From assembly GCA_963691705.1 (NCBI GenBank), contig OY829545.1, positions 35,761,475 through 35,825,474 on the forward strand: a stretch of DNA of 64,000 bases, given 5' to 3'. This stretch comes from Viola odorata (Eukaryota > Streptophyta > Magnoliopsida > Malpighiales > Violaceae). Shown in pieces: positions 10,560-20,755 of the stretch (its first letter is position 1; the number at the start of each line of letters is the position of its first letter). Under the pieces are notes generated by a model. That model was not told where the DNA came from and did not search any database. It worked only from the letters and a program-made list of their open reading frames with translations. A program made the translations under genes and the position numbers.

Positions 10560-11425
10560 TCTGTAATTCCTGTAATTTCACAACACTAGCAAACAACATA
10601 AAATTGTACTAAACCTAGCATTCCCTCACGTGTTTACTCTCGTGTTTAGATCTCTCTAATAATCTCACAAAATCACACAAAATCTCCTGCAATGTTCAAG
10701 CGTTAGTAAGACTCAAGAATCCAAAGAAAAGCTTCCAAGAAGACTCTCAAAGAAAACTAGCTTCAAACAAAACGGTGATACTTGTTATTCGAATAATTGT
10801 AAGAACAACCAATCAAACAAATAGCAAGTAGAGTAGAAGGCAATTTCAAGGAATCAAAGAAAGCTCAAAATCGACTCGAAAGGACTCAACAAGTTCAATT
10901 TCAGTTCTGTTTTTTTTTTTTTTTTTTTTTTGACAGCAAAACACAATTTAGTGTTTTGATCAGAACTTTTTACTCTGAACTCCGAATCGATTGATTCTTT
11001 TTTATTCGGAAGCCCAACAAACACACCTTCCCTACGGGTTCCTATTCACTCAAAAGAAACTGCAGTAGCTATATATATAAATTCAAGTTCGACAACTGAA
11101 AATTGTGCAGGATTTGGCAGCAAACACAATTTAGTAAATCGACTATAGCTTTTGATTCCGGTATCCGAATCGCTTGATTGTTTTTGATTCAGAAACCTAA
11201 CAGGTGTAGCTTTCCAACGAGACCTTTCTCACCAAATTTGGACTTCGATAGCTATGTATATAAATACAAATTCGACTTGACAGACAAATTGCACATATAC
11301 GAACCCAGCACAGCAAAGAAATCGGTTTTGAATGGAGTTGAAGAACACACCGATTTCAGCAATGAAAACTGGAAACAAGATAAGATACTTACCAATCTTT
11401 GAACGCCTTAAGCTCCGCTACCAAC
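10560..11425 (-). other. element A leader and primer binding site
   Basis: No gene lies here. Minus strand after the 5' LTR reads TTGGTAGCGGAGC (plus 11412-11424), the primer binding site. It differs from the common initiator tRNA-Met site TGGTATCAGAGC at two positions. The leader contains a poly(T) run near 10910-10931 and is nearly identical to the leader of C from there to the LTR. Confidence 0.75.
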
Positions 11426-12492
11426 TGATACGATCCTGGCTCCTTAGGATGCGTAACACCAACTGTGATCTTTGTTCAAAGGTGGATTTCCTGCGGAATA
11501 GATAGAACTGATAGATAACTCAACAAGTACGAGCTTAGACCACTTAGCTAACCTGTGCTAAGAGCCCTAATCGATTTCAAGTCAAGGATCTTGAATCGGA
11601 TTCTTAGGACTAGACTCAACGATGTGGGAATCACACTAAGATAAACGACACAATAATGCAATTCCAAGATTTACTTGTATACGACTTAAGTATTGCGGAC
11701 TCAAGAAGAACAAGGTTCAACCGACTTGAACAAGGGGCGGAGATTGAAGAGAATATCTCAATTTAGCAAATAACAGCCAAGTTTCTAAGGAGGCCAAGCG
11801 GCTCCTTATATAGGTTACAAGTAAACCCTAATTCCAAAATAGGAATATTACATAAAGTAAAACACTTAACTAAAGTAGAACACTTAACTAATTAATTAAA
11901 GTACCTAATTAATTAATTAAACTAAATAAATACAAAGGCGCAGCCTTGCTAAAAAGAGCAGTCAACGCGCGTCAACTCCAGGATAGGCGAAACGGACAAG
12001 AGCCGTTGTCAACAAAGAGCAGACAGGTGTGAACGCGGAACGGGTACAGCAATCGGCATGCGCGACACATGCTTGAATCGGCAACGATAAGCAAAACGGA
12101 CAAGTGCCGTTTTGAGACAATCGGTCGAACCATTGAAACGGACAAGAGCCGTTTCTGCTGCATCGGGTGGACGCCAAGGCTTGCTCATCGGCCAAGAGTC
12201 CCCAACGAGTTCGATCGGCCAGACACCGTTTCCTCCACATCGGACAAGCGGAACGGTCATAGCAAACGACAACGGATAGGTGAAACGGTCGAGTGCCGAT
12301 AGAGTGAATCGGTCAAGTGCCGATTCACGGAAACTGTCAAGCCGAATCATCACCACACCTGGTAATGGTTGAATCGCCCAAATGCGTGGGATCATATCTC
12401 CAATTGCAGCTTCCCCACTCGTCATCCCACACGTTAACTCTTGGAACGGATCGGCTGGTGGTAACGGCACCTTGATGCGTGTGTTCGCATCA
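11426..12492 (-). repeat. element A 5' LTR
   Basis: This is a full 1067-bp copy of the LTR at 7955-9021. The core promoter, read on the minus strand, is TATATAAGGAGCC, with the AAGGAG...CTCCTT inverted repeat near 11789-11812. The inverted repeat at 12304-12328 is intact. Confidence 0.92.
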
Positions 12493-13172
12493 GGAATCCA
12501 AAGAACGGATGACTCAATGAAAGGTGCTTTCAAGTTTTACTTGACAAGCTAATCGAATGCACGAAACTCAATTAGTTGCAAGGTTCATCAAGAACAAGTG
12601 GATAAAGATCCAAAGCAATATGCTTTCAATAATCAATAATCAAAGTCTGCTGAAAATAACATGGGCGGCTCCTTTTTAAGGAAGCGCAAAACCCTAATTC
12701 CAAAAATGGAAACTAGTTTAGTTTCTAAATAATGACTTAAACGAAATTGGCAACAAGCCACCCTTCCAAATAAGTTCTGAAACCCTAAATTAACATAAAT
12801 AAAGTCTAATAATAAGGATAGAAGTGCAGGCTCCGCCGTTTAGGTCAAAAGGCCCAAGTGGCTTTGCTTGCGGGTCCGCCGAATCACGTTTTAAGGAAAC
12901 AAGGCGTTTTCCTTATTCCCTCACGCGTTCCCACTGAAATTTGGAGGGAAACTTCTTAACACATATATTAAGTTCTGGACTGAATATTATGCGAGAAAAT
13001 ATGCTCCAATCTTCAAAAGGCTCGGTAGTGGCTTTCGCTGTCCAATGCGGGCTTGTGATTTGGGCCTGTCCCAAATCCTTCGGGCGTTTCTCCTGATTTT
13101 TGGCCTGGACTCCTCTCTTGTATTATAAATGATCATGGTCTGGTCAAAAATAGGAAAAGGGCGCTGGTGGAC

Positions 13173-14960
13173 CTAAAGGTCCGAGGTGGCCATGTGTAGC
13201 CCATCCGTAGGCGCGGACGCGGTGCGGATTAGGGTTACAAGGCATGGCTGGGGTGCGCGCAGGCTGGCTTCCTCCGAGGCTGTCTCTGCCTTCAGTTCCA
13301 TATGGATGAGGCTACTGAGCCTCACTTGTAGGGCGCGGGCCCTGGCACGAGTGATCGGACCCGTGGGCGGCAATGGGAGGCTCGCGGATGCATCCTCCAA
13401 GGCTCGGGCCTTGGCGCGGGTGGTTGCGCCTGCGGGTGCGGCACTAGGGTTGGCTCCGGCTGGGATCGTATCATCCCCTCCATCTTGAGAAGGATTCTCC
13501 CTCGAATCCAGATCAGCAACATCCTCATCACCTGCATCAAACAACCGTAAGTCAGAAATATTAAAGGTTCCATGTATTGAACCATACTCACTTGGAAGGT
13601 CGAGGTGGTAAGCATTGTTGTTGATCTTCTCAACAATCTGAAACGGGCCATCTCCCCGTGGGGATAATTTTCCTTTCCTCCTCTCTGGAAATCTCTCACG
13701 TCTTAGGTGCAGCCACACCCAATCGCCAACTTGAAAGGACGCGGTCTTGCGGCCTTCATTGTGCTTGCGCACTAGGCGCTCATTAGTGCGCTCAATGTTT
13801 GCCTTAGCCTTCGCATGTATCTGTTTGATGTGTTCTGCCCGCTGCTGTCCATCTAAGTTAGAAACATCACTCAAAGGCAAAGGGGTCAAATCCATGGGAG
13901 TTAGCGGATTAAAGCCATAAACTACTTCAAAAGGTGAACAATTTGTAGTAGAATGGATTGAACGATTATAAGCAAACTCCATGAAAGGCAAATGATTAGT
14001 CCATTTAGAAACATGCTTGGTAACTAAAGAGCGTAAAAGAGACCCCACAGTACGGTTAACTACCTCAGTTTGGCCGTCGGTTTGAGGGTGACAAGACGTC
14101 GAATACAACAATTTAGTTCCAAGGCGACTCCACAACACTCGCCAAAAGTGGCTCAAAAATCTTCCATCACGGTCACTAACAATACTAATAGGCATACCAT
14201 GGAGGCGGACTACCTCTCTAAAGAATATATTAGCAACCTGAGACGCATCATTAGTATTTTTACAAGGCAAAAAGTGCGCCATTTTGGAAAATCGATCCAC
14301 AACAACAAATATACCATCCTTACCATCCCAAGACTTAGGTAAACCTACAATGAAGTCCATGGACAAATCGGTCCAAGGTTGGGAAGGTACGGGCAGCGGC
14401 ATAAACTCACCATGACTAGCTAACCGAGATTTTGCCCTTTGGCAAACTACACATCTAGCAATCACACGCACAACATCACGTCTCATCTTAGGCCAATAAA
14501 AGTGTGATTTCAGCATGTCATAGGTTTTATTAATGCCAAAGTGGCCCATCAATCCACCACGATGTGATTCATGCACAAGTAATTCACGCAAAGAACACTT
14601 AGGAATGCAAAGGCGCTTGCGCCGAAACAGATAGTTATCATGCGTATAAAATTTCACATCAGCCATGGAATCACAAGTCTTATAGATCTCACCAAAATCC
14701 AAATCAGTAGGGTAGAGTGGAATTATTTGAGAAAACCCTAAAAATTTGACACTTAACGAAGAGATCAAGACATACCTTCTAGACAATGCGTCGGCAACAA
14801 CATTGTCTTTTCCTTCTTTGTACTTGATGTGATAAGGGAAAGCTTCTAAGAACTCCAGCCACACGGCATGTCTCCTATTCAACTTCCCTTGTCCCTTTAG
14901 GTATTTGAGGCTCAAGTGGTCGGTGTGCACCACAAATTCCCTTGGCATCAAGTAGTGTTG
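13173..14960 (-). pseudogene. pol: element B RNase H end and integrase, extending into the 3' LTR
   Basis: Downstream of a TGA that replaces the Trp of the usual TWQHYLMPRE, the frame is open for 592 codons. It contains the end of RNase H (HTDHLSLKYLKGQGKLNRRH, VVADALSRRY), an HHCC zinc-binding motif (HESHRGG...CVVCQRAK) and the DDE core (SMDFIVGLP, IVSDRDGRF, HPQTDGQTEVVNRT). The C-terminus (DSRENPSQDGGDD, then GPITRARARALQ) crosses the polypurine tract and ends inside the LTR. I see no classical chromodomain. CRM elements instead carry a lineage-specific tail, which fits. Confidence 0.85.
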
Positions 14961-15971
14961 TCAAACCTCGAAGGCCCTAACTAGTGCATAAAGCTCTTTG
15001 TCATACGTTGGATAACGTAGCTGTGCATCCTTGAGCTTCTCACTAAAGAAGGCTATTGGCTTCTTCTCTTGCATCAAAACAGCACCTATACCGAGTCCAC
15101 TTGCGTCGCACTCCAACTCAAACGGTTTGTCAAAGTCGGGAAGGGCTAACACGGGCGCGCTGGACAGCTTGTCCTTCAACGCTTGGAATGCGGTCTCTTG
15201 AGGTTCCTCCCACCTGAAATCAACATGTTTCTTAGTTAGGTCATTAAGTGGGGCAGCAAGAGTACTAAAATCACGAATGAAACGACGATAAAAGGAAGCT
15301 AAGCCGTGAAAGGAGCGGATGTCGCTTGCTGTTTTTGGCGTAGGCCACTCCTTGATCGCTTGCACCTTCGCTTCATCCACCTTCACACCGTCCTTGCCCA
15401 CTAGGAACCCTAAAAAGTCAACCTGTTCTAAAGCAAAAGAGCACTTGGAGAGCTTAGCATAAAGCTTCTCCTCACGCAAGGTCAGAAAAATTTCCTTAAG
15501 ATGCGTAACATGCTCATGCAAAGATTTGCTATAAATTAAGATGTCATCAAAGTATACAACAACAAATTTGCCTATAAAACGCCTAAGAACATGGTTCATA
15601 AGTCTCATGAAGGTACTTGGGGCATTAGTTAATCCAAACGGCATCACTAACCATTCATACAAACCATATTTTGTTTTGAAAGCCGTTTTCCATTCATCAC
15701 CCTCTTTCATTCTAATTTGATGATAGCCGCTCATTAGGTCAATTTTAGAAAAAATTACACTACCACTAAGCTCATCTAACATATCATCTAAGCGAGGTAT
15801 GGGGTGACGATACTTTACCGTAATTTTGTTGACCGCTCGGCAGTCAACACACATTCGCCAAGTTCCATCTTTCTTTGGCACTAGAAGCACTGGAACGACG
15901 CATGGAGACAAGCTCTCCCGGACATATCCCTTGCTAAGGAGCTCATCAACCTGCCGCTGAAGTTCCTTGGT
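14961..15971 (-). pseudogene. pol: element B reverse transcriptase / RNase H
   Basis: The RT motifs are complete: [45 protein letters not shown] and [11 protein letters not shown]. RNase H follows ([28 protein letters not shown]). It is cut off at both ends by single nonsense codons in the same frame: TAG at 15969-15971, where C has Glu, and TGA at about 14961, where C has Trp. Confidence 0.88.
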
Positions 15972-18242
15972 CTACTCGGGGTTGCTCCTATAGGCTGGTC
16001 TGTTTGGGATAGTCGAACCCGGTACAAAATCAATTTGGTGCTCTATGCCGTGGATTGGGGGCAAACCGGCTGGCATCTCTTCGGGTGTTACATCCTTGAA
16101 CTCCTGCAAAACAGTCAAGATAGAAGAAGGCACAGAAGCTAAAGGATCAAGGTTAGTAGTGCTCAAACAAAAAGATTTAAAGCGAAGAAGAATCAAAGGG
16201 CGATTCTCGCCGCAAAACTGTTTTTGTAAAACAAGCGCTCGGCGCAAATCTTTTGCTTTCGCATACAAGTTTACTTTCTTTTCCTTTTCTTGCCTTTTCT
16301 TTTCTTTTTCAAGCTCTTTCTTTTCTGTTTTTAACCCGTGCTCACTTTTTTCACGGGGGCTGTTTTCATTCTTTTCTTTTCTTTCAAACCCGTGCTCACT
16401 TTTTTCACGGGGGCTGTTTTCATCAATTCTTTTGTCTAGAAGCCGTGAGGCCTCAAATTTAGCATAGGACTTCTCTAACCAAAGCTGGTCCTCGAGCACT
16501 TGCTTAGGGGTAAGGGGTGCAAGTGTGACCTTCACTCCTTCCTTCTCAAGCTTGTACCGATTGCTCCTCCCTTCGTGAGTGGCGTTGCGGTCAAATTGCC
16601 ATGGACGGCCAAGTAGCACATGTGACGCTTGCATTGGGACAACATCACACCATATCTCATCTCTATATTTCCCAATAGAAAAGCTCACCAATACTTGTCT
16701 AGACACCTTAAGGCCGACTCTATCATTCATCCATTGCAAAGTGTACGGCTTTGGATGTCTCACCATAGGTAACCCTAATTTGTGCACAAGAAGCGTACTA
16801 GCACAATTAGTACATGAGCCATTATCAATAATAAGAGAGCATACCTTAGTACCAATGTGGCACCTAGCATGGAATAAGTTCTCCCTTTGTTCCTCCTCAC
16901 ATGTTTCGGCCCTTGGCTGCACACTCAAGTTCCTCCGAACTACTAGGGTAACCGGTTCACAAACCCTAGCTTCATGATCGGCTGCCTCTTCTCCCTCACT
17001 TTCTTCTTCCGAATCCTCTACCAACTCATAATCATCCTCCGAGTCCATCTCTCCATTATCCCTAATAATCAGAACTCTCTTGTTGGGACATTCGGCCTGC
17101 TTATGGCCTCGGCCACTACACTTAAAGCACACAATGTCTCTTGTAGGCACACGGTTAGTACTAGTAATAGGAACTTTAGAAGGAGTAGGGTTTGCCGAAT
17201 TACCTTTGGTTCCATAAGAAGGTTTAGATACCTTGGGTGTTTCCTTGCTGTCCTTATTCCCCTTGGGCCACGTAGACTTGTTCCAAGTGGAAGTCCGTGA
17301 CACAAAAGTAGACGGCTTAGAGTAGGCTGCCTTAGCCTTGCGTTGCCTCTCGATCTTCACGGCCATGTGAAGCATCTCCTCCAAAGTCCTATATTGGCAC
17401 AACTCTAAGGCGTTAGCTATCTCTGAATTCAGCCCACTTATGAACCTAGACATCTTCGAATCCTCATCCTCTATCACATTAACCCTCGCCAAAAGAACTT
17501 CCAACTCATTGTGATAATCATTCACGGTCTTGGACCCTTGGGTAAGCTTTTGTAAGCGCTGAAGTTGGTCCTTATGATAGTACGGTGGAACAAACCTCCT
17601 CTTCATAACATACTTCATGTTCTCCCAAGTAGTTACGGGTCCTCTCACATCCTCATTCACTTGCTCCCACCAATGGGCAGCGTATCCAAAGAACTCCACG
17701 GAAGCTAACCTTATTTTCTTTTCATCCGTGTAGGTGTGACACCTAAAAATCGCTTCCATCTTTCGCTCCCAAGTTAAGTATGCCTCGGGATCATCTTTTC
17801 CTTCGAAAGGTGGAACCTTGAGCTTGACACTCCCAAGGTGATTGTCGACTCGCTCGCGCTCCTCGCGACGCGGCTGTTCTAAGTTACGGTCTCGCCTACC
17901 AAAGGCGTGTCTGCCGCGTCCATGTGCACCTCCTCGGCGCATGTGAAAACCCCTCGGTCCTGCCATGTGAAACTCCTCATCATACCCATCTTCAGAACCC
18001 TCGGCCTCATGCTCACTAGGCTGATCATCACCCGGTGGAGGCACATATGCTTCTCGGTCCACTCTAGGGTTTAGGTGTTGCGCAAAGTGTGCCCCGGGGG
18101 CTTGTGGAGCTCGATTCTCACGTTCCCTAGTCTCGACTTGCTGTCTCCAAGCTGCCATGTCCTGGAGCTGAGCTGCTATGTCTTGCAAGGCCTTGGCTAC
18201 ATCATTCACAGCCGTTGGTTCCCTTTCTAAATTTCCTGACAT
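15972..18242 (-). CDS. gag-pro: element B Gag-protease
   Basis: I chose the ATG at 18242 (MSGNLEREPT) because the codons before it (GTGAATTTCAGG) are the same leader end as in C and E. A coiled-coil-like N-terminus is followed by the capsid domain (PPFEGKDDPEAYLTWERK, HWWEQV, RRFVPPYY, EEMLHMAVKIE). Then come one CCHC knuckle (CFKCSGRGHKQAEC), the protease (IIDNGSCTNCAS, LLGRPWQFD) and a charged linker with two copies of ENSPREKSEHG. It stops at a TAG at the start of RT. Confidence 0.88.
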   Translation of the reverse strand: MSGNLEREPTAVNDVAKALQDIAAQLQDMAAWRQQVETRERENRAPQAPGAHFAQHLNPRVDREAYVPPPGDDQPSEHEAEGSEDGYDEEFHMAGPRGFHMRRGGAHGRGRHAFGRRDRNLEQPRREERERVDNHLGSVKLKVPPFEGKDDPEAYLTWERKMEAIFRCHTYTDEKKIRLASVEFFGYAAHWWEQVNEDVRGPVTTWENMKYVMKRRFVPPYYHKDQLQRLQKLTQGSKTVNDYHNELEVLLARVNVIEDEDSKMSRFISGLNSEIANALELCQYRTLEEMLHMAVKIERQRKAKAAYSKPSTFVSRTSTWNKSTWPKGNKDSKETPKVSKPSYGTKGNSANPTPSKVPITSTNRVPTRDIVCFKCSGRGHKQAECPNKRVLIIRDNGEMDSEDDYELVEDSEEESEGEEAADHEARVCEPVTLVVRRNLSVQPRAETCEEEQRENLFHARCHIGTKVCSLIIDNGSCTNCASTLLVHKLGLPMVRHPKPYTLQWMNDRVGLKVSRQVLVSFSIGKYRDEIWCDVVPMQASHVLLGRPWQFDRNATHEGRSNRYKLEKEGVKVTLAPLTPKQVLEDQLWLEKSYAKFEASRLLDKRIDENSPREKSEHGFERKEKNENSPREKSEHGLKTEKKELEKEKKRQEKEKKVNLYAKAKDLRRALVLQKQFCGENRPLILLRFKSFCLSTTNLDPLASVPSSILTVLQEFKDVTPEEMPAGLPPIHGIEHQIDFVPGSTIPNRPAYRSNPE

Positions 18243-19084
18243 CCTGAAATTCACAAAAGAAAATTGCAAGCGTAAAATTGCCTAAAACTATCACTCCCTC
18301 ACGTGTTTACGCTCGTGTTTGTCTCTCTATTAATCTCACAAAATCTCTCAAAGCAACTGTCCAGATCCGTCTCCAAGTGTCCAAGATGAACCTGACTCAA
18401 AGAAATTTCAAGAAAGGCTGCCAAAGAGACACACAAAGAAAACTAGTGTAGAAAGAAAATTTTGAGGTAATATACCCGAATCAATTGCAAAGATCAATCA
18501 ATCAATCAAGTATACTACAGAGTAGATAGGCACAGTAGTTATGGAGTCAAGAAAAAGCTCAAAACAAACGGATTGAGTTAGTTTATAAACTCAAAAACGC
18601 TGATGGCATGCGATTAGGGTTTTGAAACTTGTTTTTGCCACAACTTTTGAGTCCCAATTCGAAATCCAATGATTCTTTTTGCTATGAGTCACACATTCAC
18701 TCTAGTATTTGATTCTGAAGTTCTTTTTCTCTTTCTTTTTTTGAATGGTACTGATTTCGCCCCTGTTCTGTTTTTGACGAAATTGTTTCACTTTTTTTTT
18801 TTTTGAAATTCAATGCAACTGAAAACACAAATTAACTAAGACACTTTGGGGGACTTTGTTTTTGTTTTTTTTTTGTTTTTTGACAATAGTAAAGACCTAT
18901 AAATCGTTGGGTTGATTTGCACACTAATCGCACACACAAGACACAATTGACACAAGACAACTAACACACAGCACGCAAGAGAATTGGTGTAGAAGAGAAG
19001 AAGGAATACCAATTCTAACAAAGAAAACGCAATAATTAAAGGGATAGATTTACCAAGTCGGGACAGCTGAGCTCCGCTACCAAC
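18243..19084 (-). other. element B leader and primer binding site
   Basis: No gene is seen. GTTGGTAGCGGAGC on the minus strand (plus 19071-19084) adjoins the LTR and is the same primer site as in A, C and E. The rest is AT-rich leader with poly(T)/poly(A) runs near 18791-18804 and 18857-18880. Confidence 0.75.
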
Positions 19085-20261
19085 TGTTGCGTTCCTTGTA
19101 GGCTAGAACGCCCTCCTTAGATCGTTGTCCGACGACGTGGCTTTCAATGCGGAAAATAACTCGAAGAAGACACGTGAATCTCCAAGTCGCAATGCTTGGC
19201 ACTCCACGCAGAATCCCTTGAGGATCTTGCGTCAAACCTTTGAATCTCCAAATCGCAATGCTTGGCAATCCAAAGAACGGATGACTCAATGAAAGGTGCT
19301 TTCAAGTTTTACTTGACAAGCTAATCGAATGCACGAAACTCAATTAGTTGCAAGGTTCATCAAGAACAAGTGGATAAAGATCCAAAGCAATATGCTTTCA
19401 ATAATCAATAATCAAAGTCTGCTGAAAATAACATGGGCGGCTCCTTTTTAAGGAAGCGCAAAACCCTAATTCCAAAAATGGAAACTAGTTTAGTTTCTAA
19501 ATAATGACTTAAACGAAATTGGCAACAAGCCACCCTTCCAAATAAGTTCTGAAACCCTAAATTAACATAAATAAAGTCTAATAATAAGGATAGAAGTGCA
19601 GGCTCCGCCGTTTAGGTCAAAAGGCCCAAGTGGCTTTGCTTGCGGGTCCGCCGAATCACGTTTTAAGGAAACAAGGCGTTTTCCTTATTCCCTCAAGCGT
19701 TCCCACTGAAATTTGTAGGGAAACTTCTTAACACATATATTAAGTTCTGGACTGAATATTGTGCGAGAAAATATGCTCCAATATTCAAAAGGCTCAGCAG
19801 TGGCTTTCGCTGTCCAATGCGGGCTTGTGATTTGGGCCTGTCCCAAATCCTTCGGGCGTTTCTCCTGATTTTTGGCCTGGACTCCTCTCTTGTATTATAA
19901 ATGATCATGGTCTGGTCAAAAATAGGAAAAGGGCGCTGGTGGACCTAAAGGTCCGAGGTGGCCATGTGTAGCCCATCCGTAGGCGCGGACGCGGTGCGGA
20001 TTAGGGTTACAAGGCGCGGCTGGGGTGCGCACAGGCTGGGGTGCGCGCAGGCTGGCTTCCTCCGAGGCTGTCTCTGCCTTCAGTTCCATATGGATGAGGC
20101 TACTGAGCCTCACTTGTAGGGCGCGGGCCCTGGCACTAGTGATCGGACCCGTGGGCGGCAATGGGAGGCTCGCGGATGCATCCTCCAAGGCTCGGGCCTT
20201 GGCGCGGGTGGTTGCGCCTGCGGGTGCGGCACTAGGGTTGGCTCCGGCTGGGATCGTATCA
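19085..20261 (-). repeat. element B 5' LTR
   Basis: This is an intact 1177-bp LTR. Relative to the 3' copy it has a 16-bp tandem duplication of CTGGGGTGCGC-type sequence near 20029-20050 and about eleven substitutions. Minus-strand core promoter CTTAAAAAGGAGCCGCC lies near 19438-19455. Confidence 0.92.
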
Positions 20262-20266
20262 ATTAT

Positions 20267-20755
20267 ATGGGTGAAGCTAACGCTAAGGAGGCGGCGAAGA
20301 AACAAAGAGAAATAGATACCCTATCTTCTGAGCGTCACATATTTTTGGATGCTATGACGGCTGCCAAGCAAGAGGCAAAGACTGCTAAACAAGAGGCGAG
20401 CGCTGCCAAGCGAGAGGTAGAGGTTGCCAAACTTGTGCTGGAGGAGGAGAAGCAGAAAAGCATCGCTCTAAGTACGCACATTTCTAAAGAAGAGGCTGCA
20501 CTAACGCTAGAGAGGCAACGGAATGCTGAACTGGCTGCCAATCTTAGCCTTTCTGCCGAGAAATGTCGTTGGTATCTGAGAGAGGGGGCAATGCTTATGA
20601 CAGAGACCTTTATGCGTCATCATGGGTTGAACGATGATCAGATTGAAACTCTTTCTGCCTTGTTTGATGAGAGATCTTCACATGTGTCTGGCGAAGATTT
20701 CTACAGCGCGAGGGCCGCCAAGCAAGGAGGAAATGACGCGTCTGCTGCTTCTTAG
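20267..20755 (+). pseudogene. antisense gene 2 of element D, 3' part (coiled coil)
   Basis: This continues the frame broken at 7769 and codes for about 160 residues. The first 90 are a strongly charged Ala/Lys/Glu coiled coil (AAKQEAKTAKQEASAAKREV). The end (GGNDASAAS) matches the end of the paralogue at 5289. Removing B and one ATTAT copy joins the two halves without a frameshift, which dates the split to the insertion. Confidence 0.7.

Larger units (their letters stand above)
7955..12492 (-). mobile_element. element A: non-autonomous, gag-only CRM-related LTR retrotransposon
   Basis: Two 1067-bp LTRs (7955-9021, 11426-12492) differ at roughly nine positions. The internal part is only 2.4 kb and encodes a Gag-type protein without zinc knuckle, protease, RT or integrase. 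The leader (about 10900-11425) is nearly identical to the leader of element C (33240-33754), and the primer binding site is the same. The 5-bp duplication is GCAAT on the left and GGAAT on the right, one base changed. It must be moved by proteins of a relative such as C. Confidence 0.9.
7770..13473 (-). repeat. element B 3' LTR, split by element A
   Basis: The LTR sequence is 7770-7954 plus 12493-13473, about 1161 bp net. It ends next to a purine tract (minus strand GATGGAGGGGA, plus 13474-13484). The gap is element A with a GCAAT/GGAAT duplication. The uninterrupted copy at 19085-20261 shows the pre-insertion sequence TGGCAATCCAAAG. Confidence 0.92.
7770..20261 (-). mobile_element. element B: CRM-clade Ty3/gypsy retrotransposon
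   Basis: LTRs at 7770-13473 (split by A) and 19085-20261 both begin TGTTGCGTTCC and end GGATCGTATCA on the plus strand. The flanking 5-bp duplication ATTAT is at 7765-7769 and 20262-20266. Between them, on the minus strand, are the primer binding site, gag, protease, RT, RNase H and integrase. RT and integrase match the CRM pattern (KLNRRH...EFLEAFPYHI, VVADALSRRY, LGTKLLYSTSCHPQTDGQ). Without A the element is about 7.95 kb. Two nonsense codons interrupt a single gag-pol frame. LTRs differ by about a dozen bases plus a 16-bp duplication, so it is fairly recent. Confidence 0.92.
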
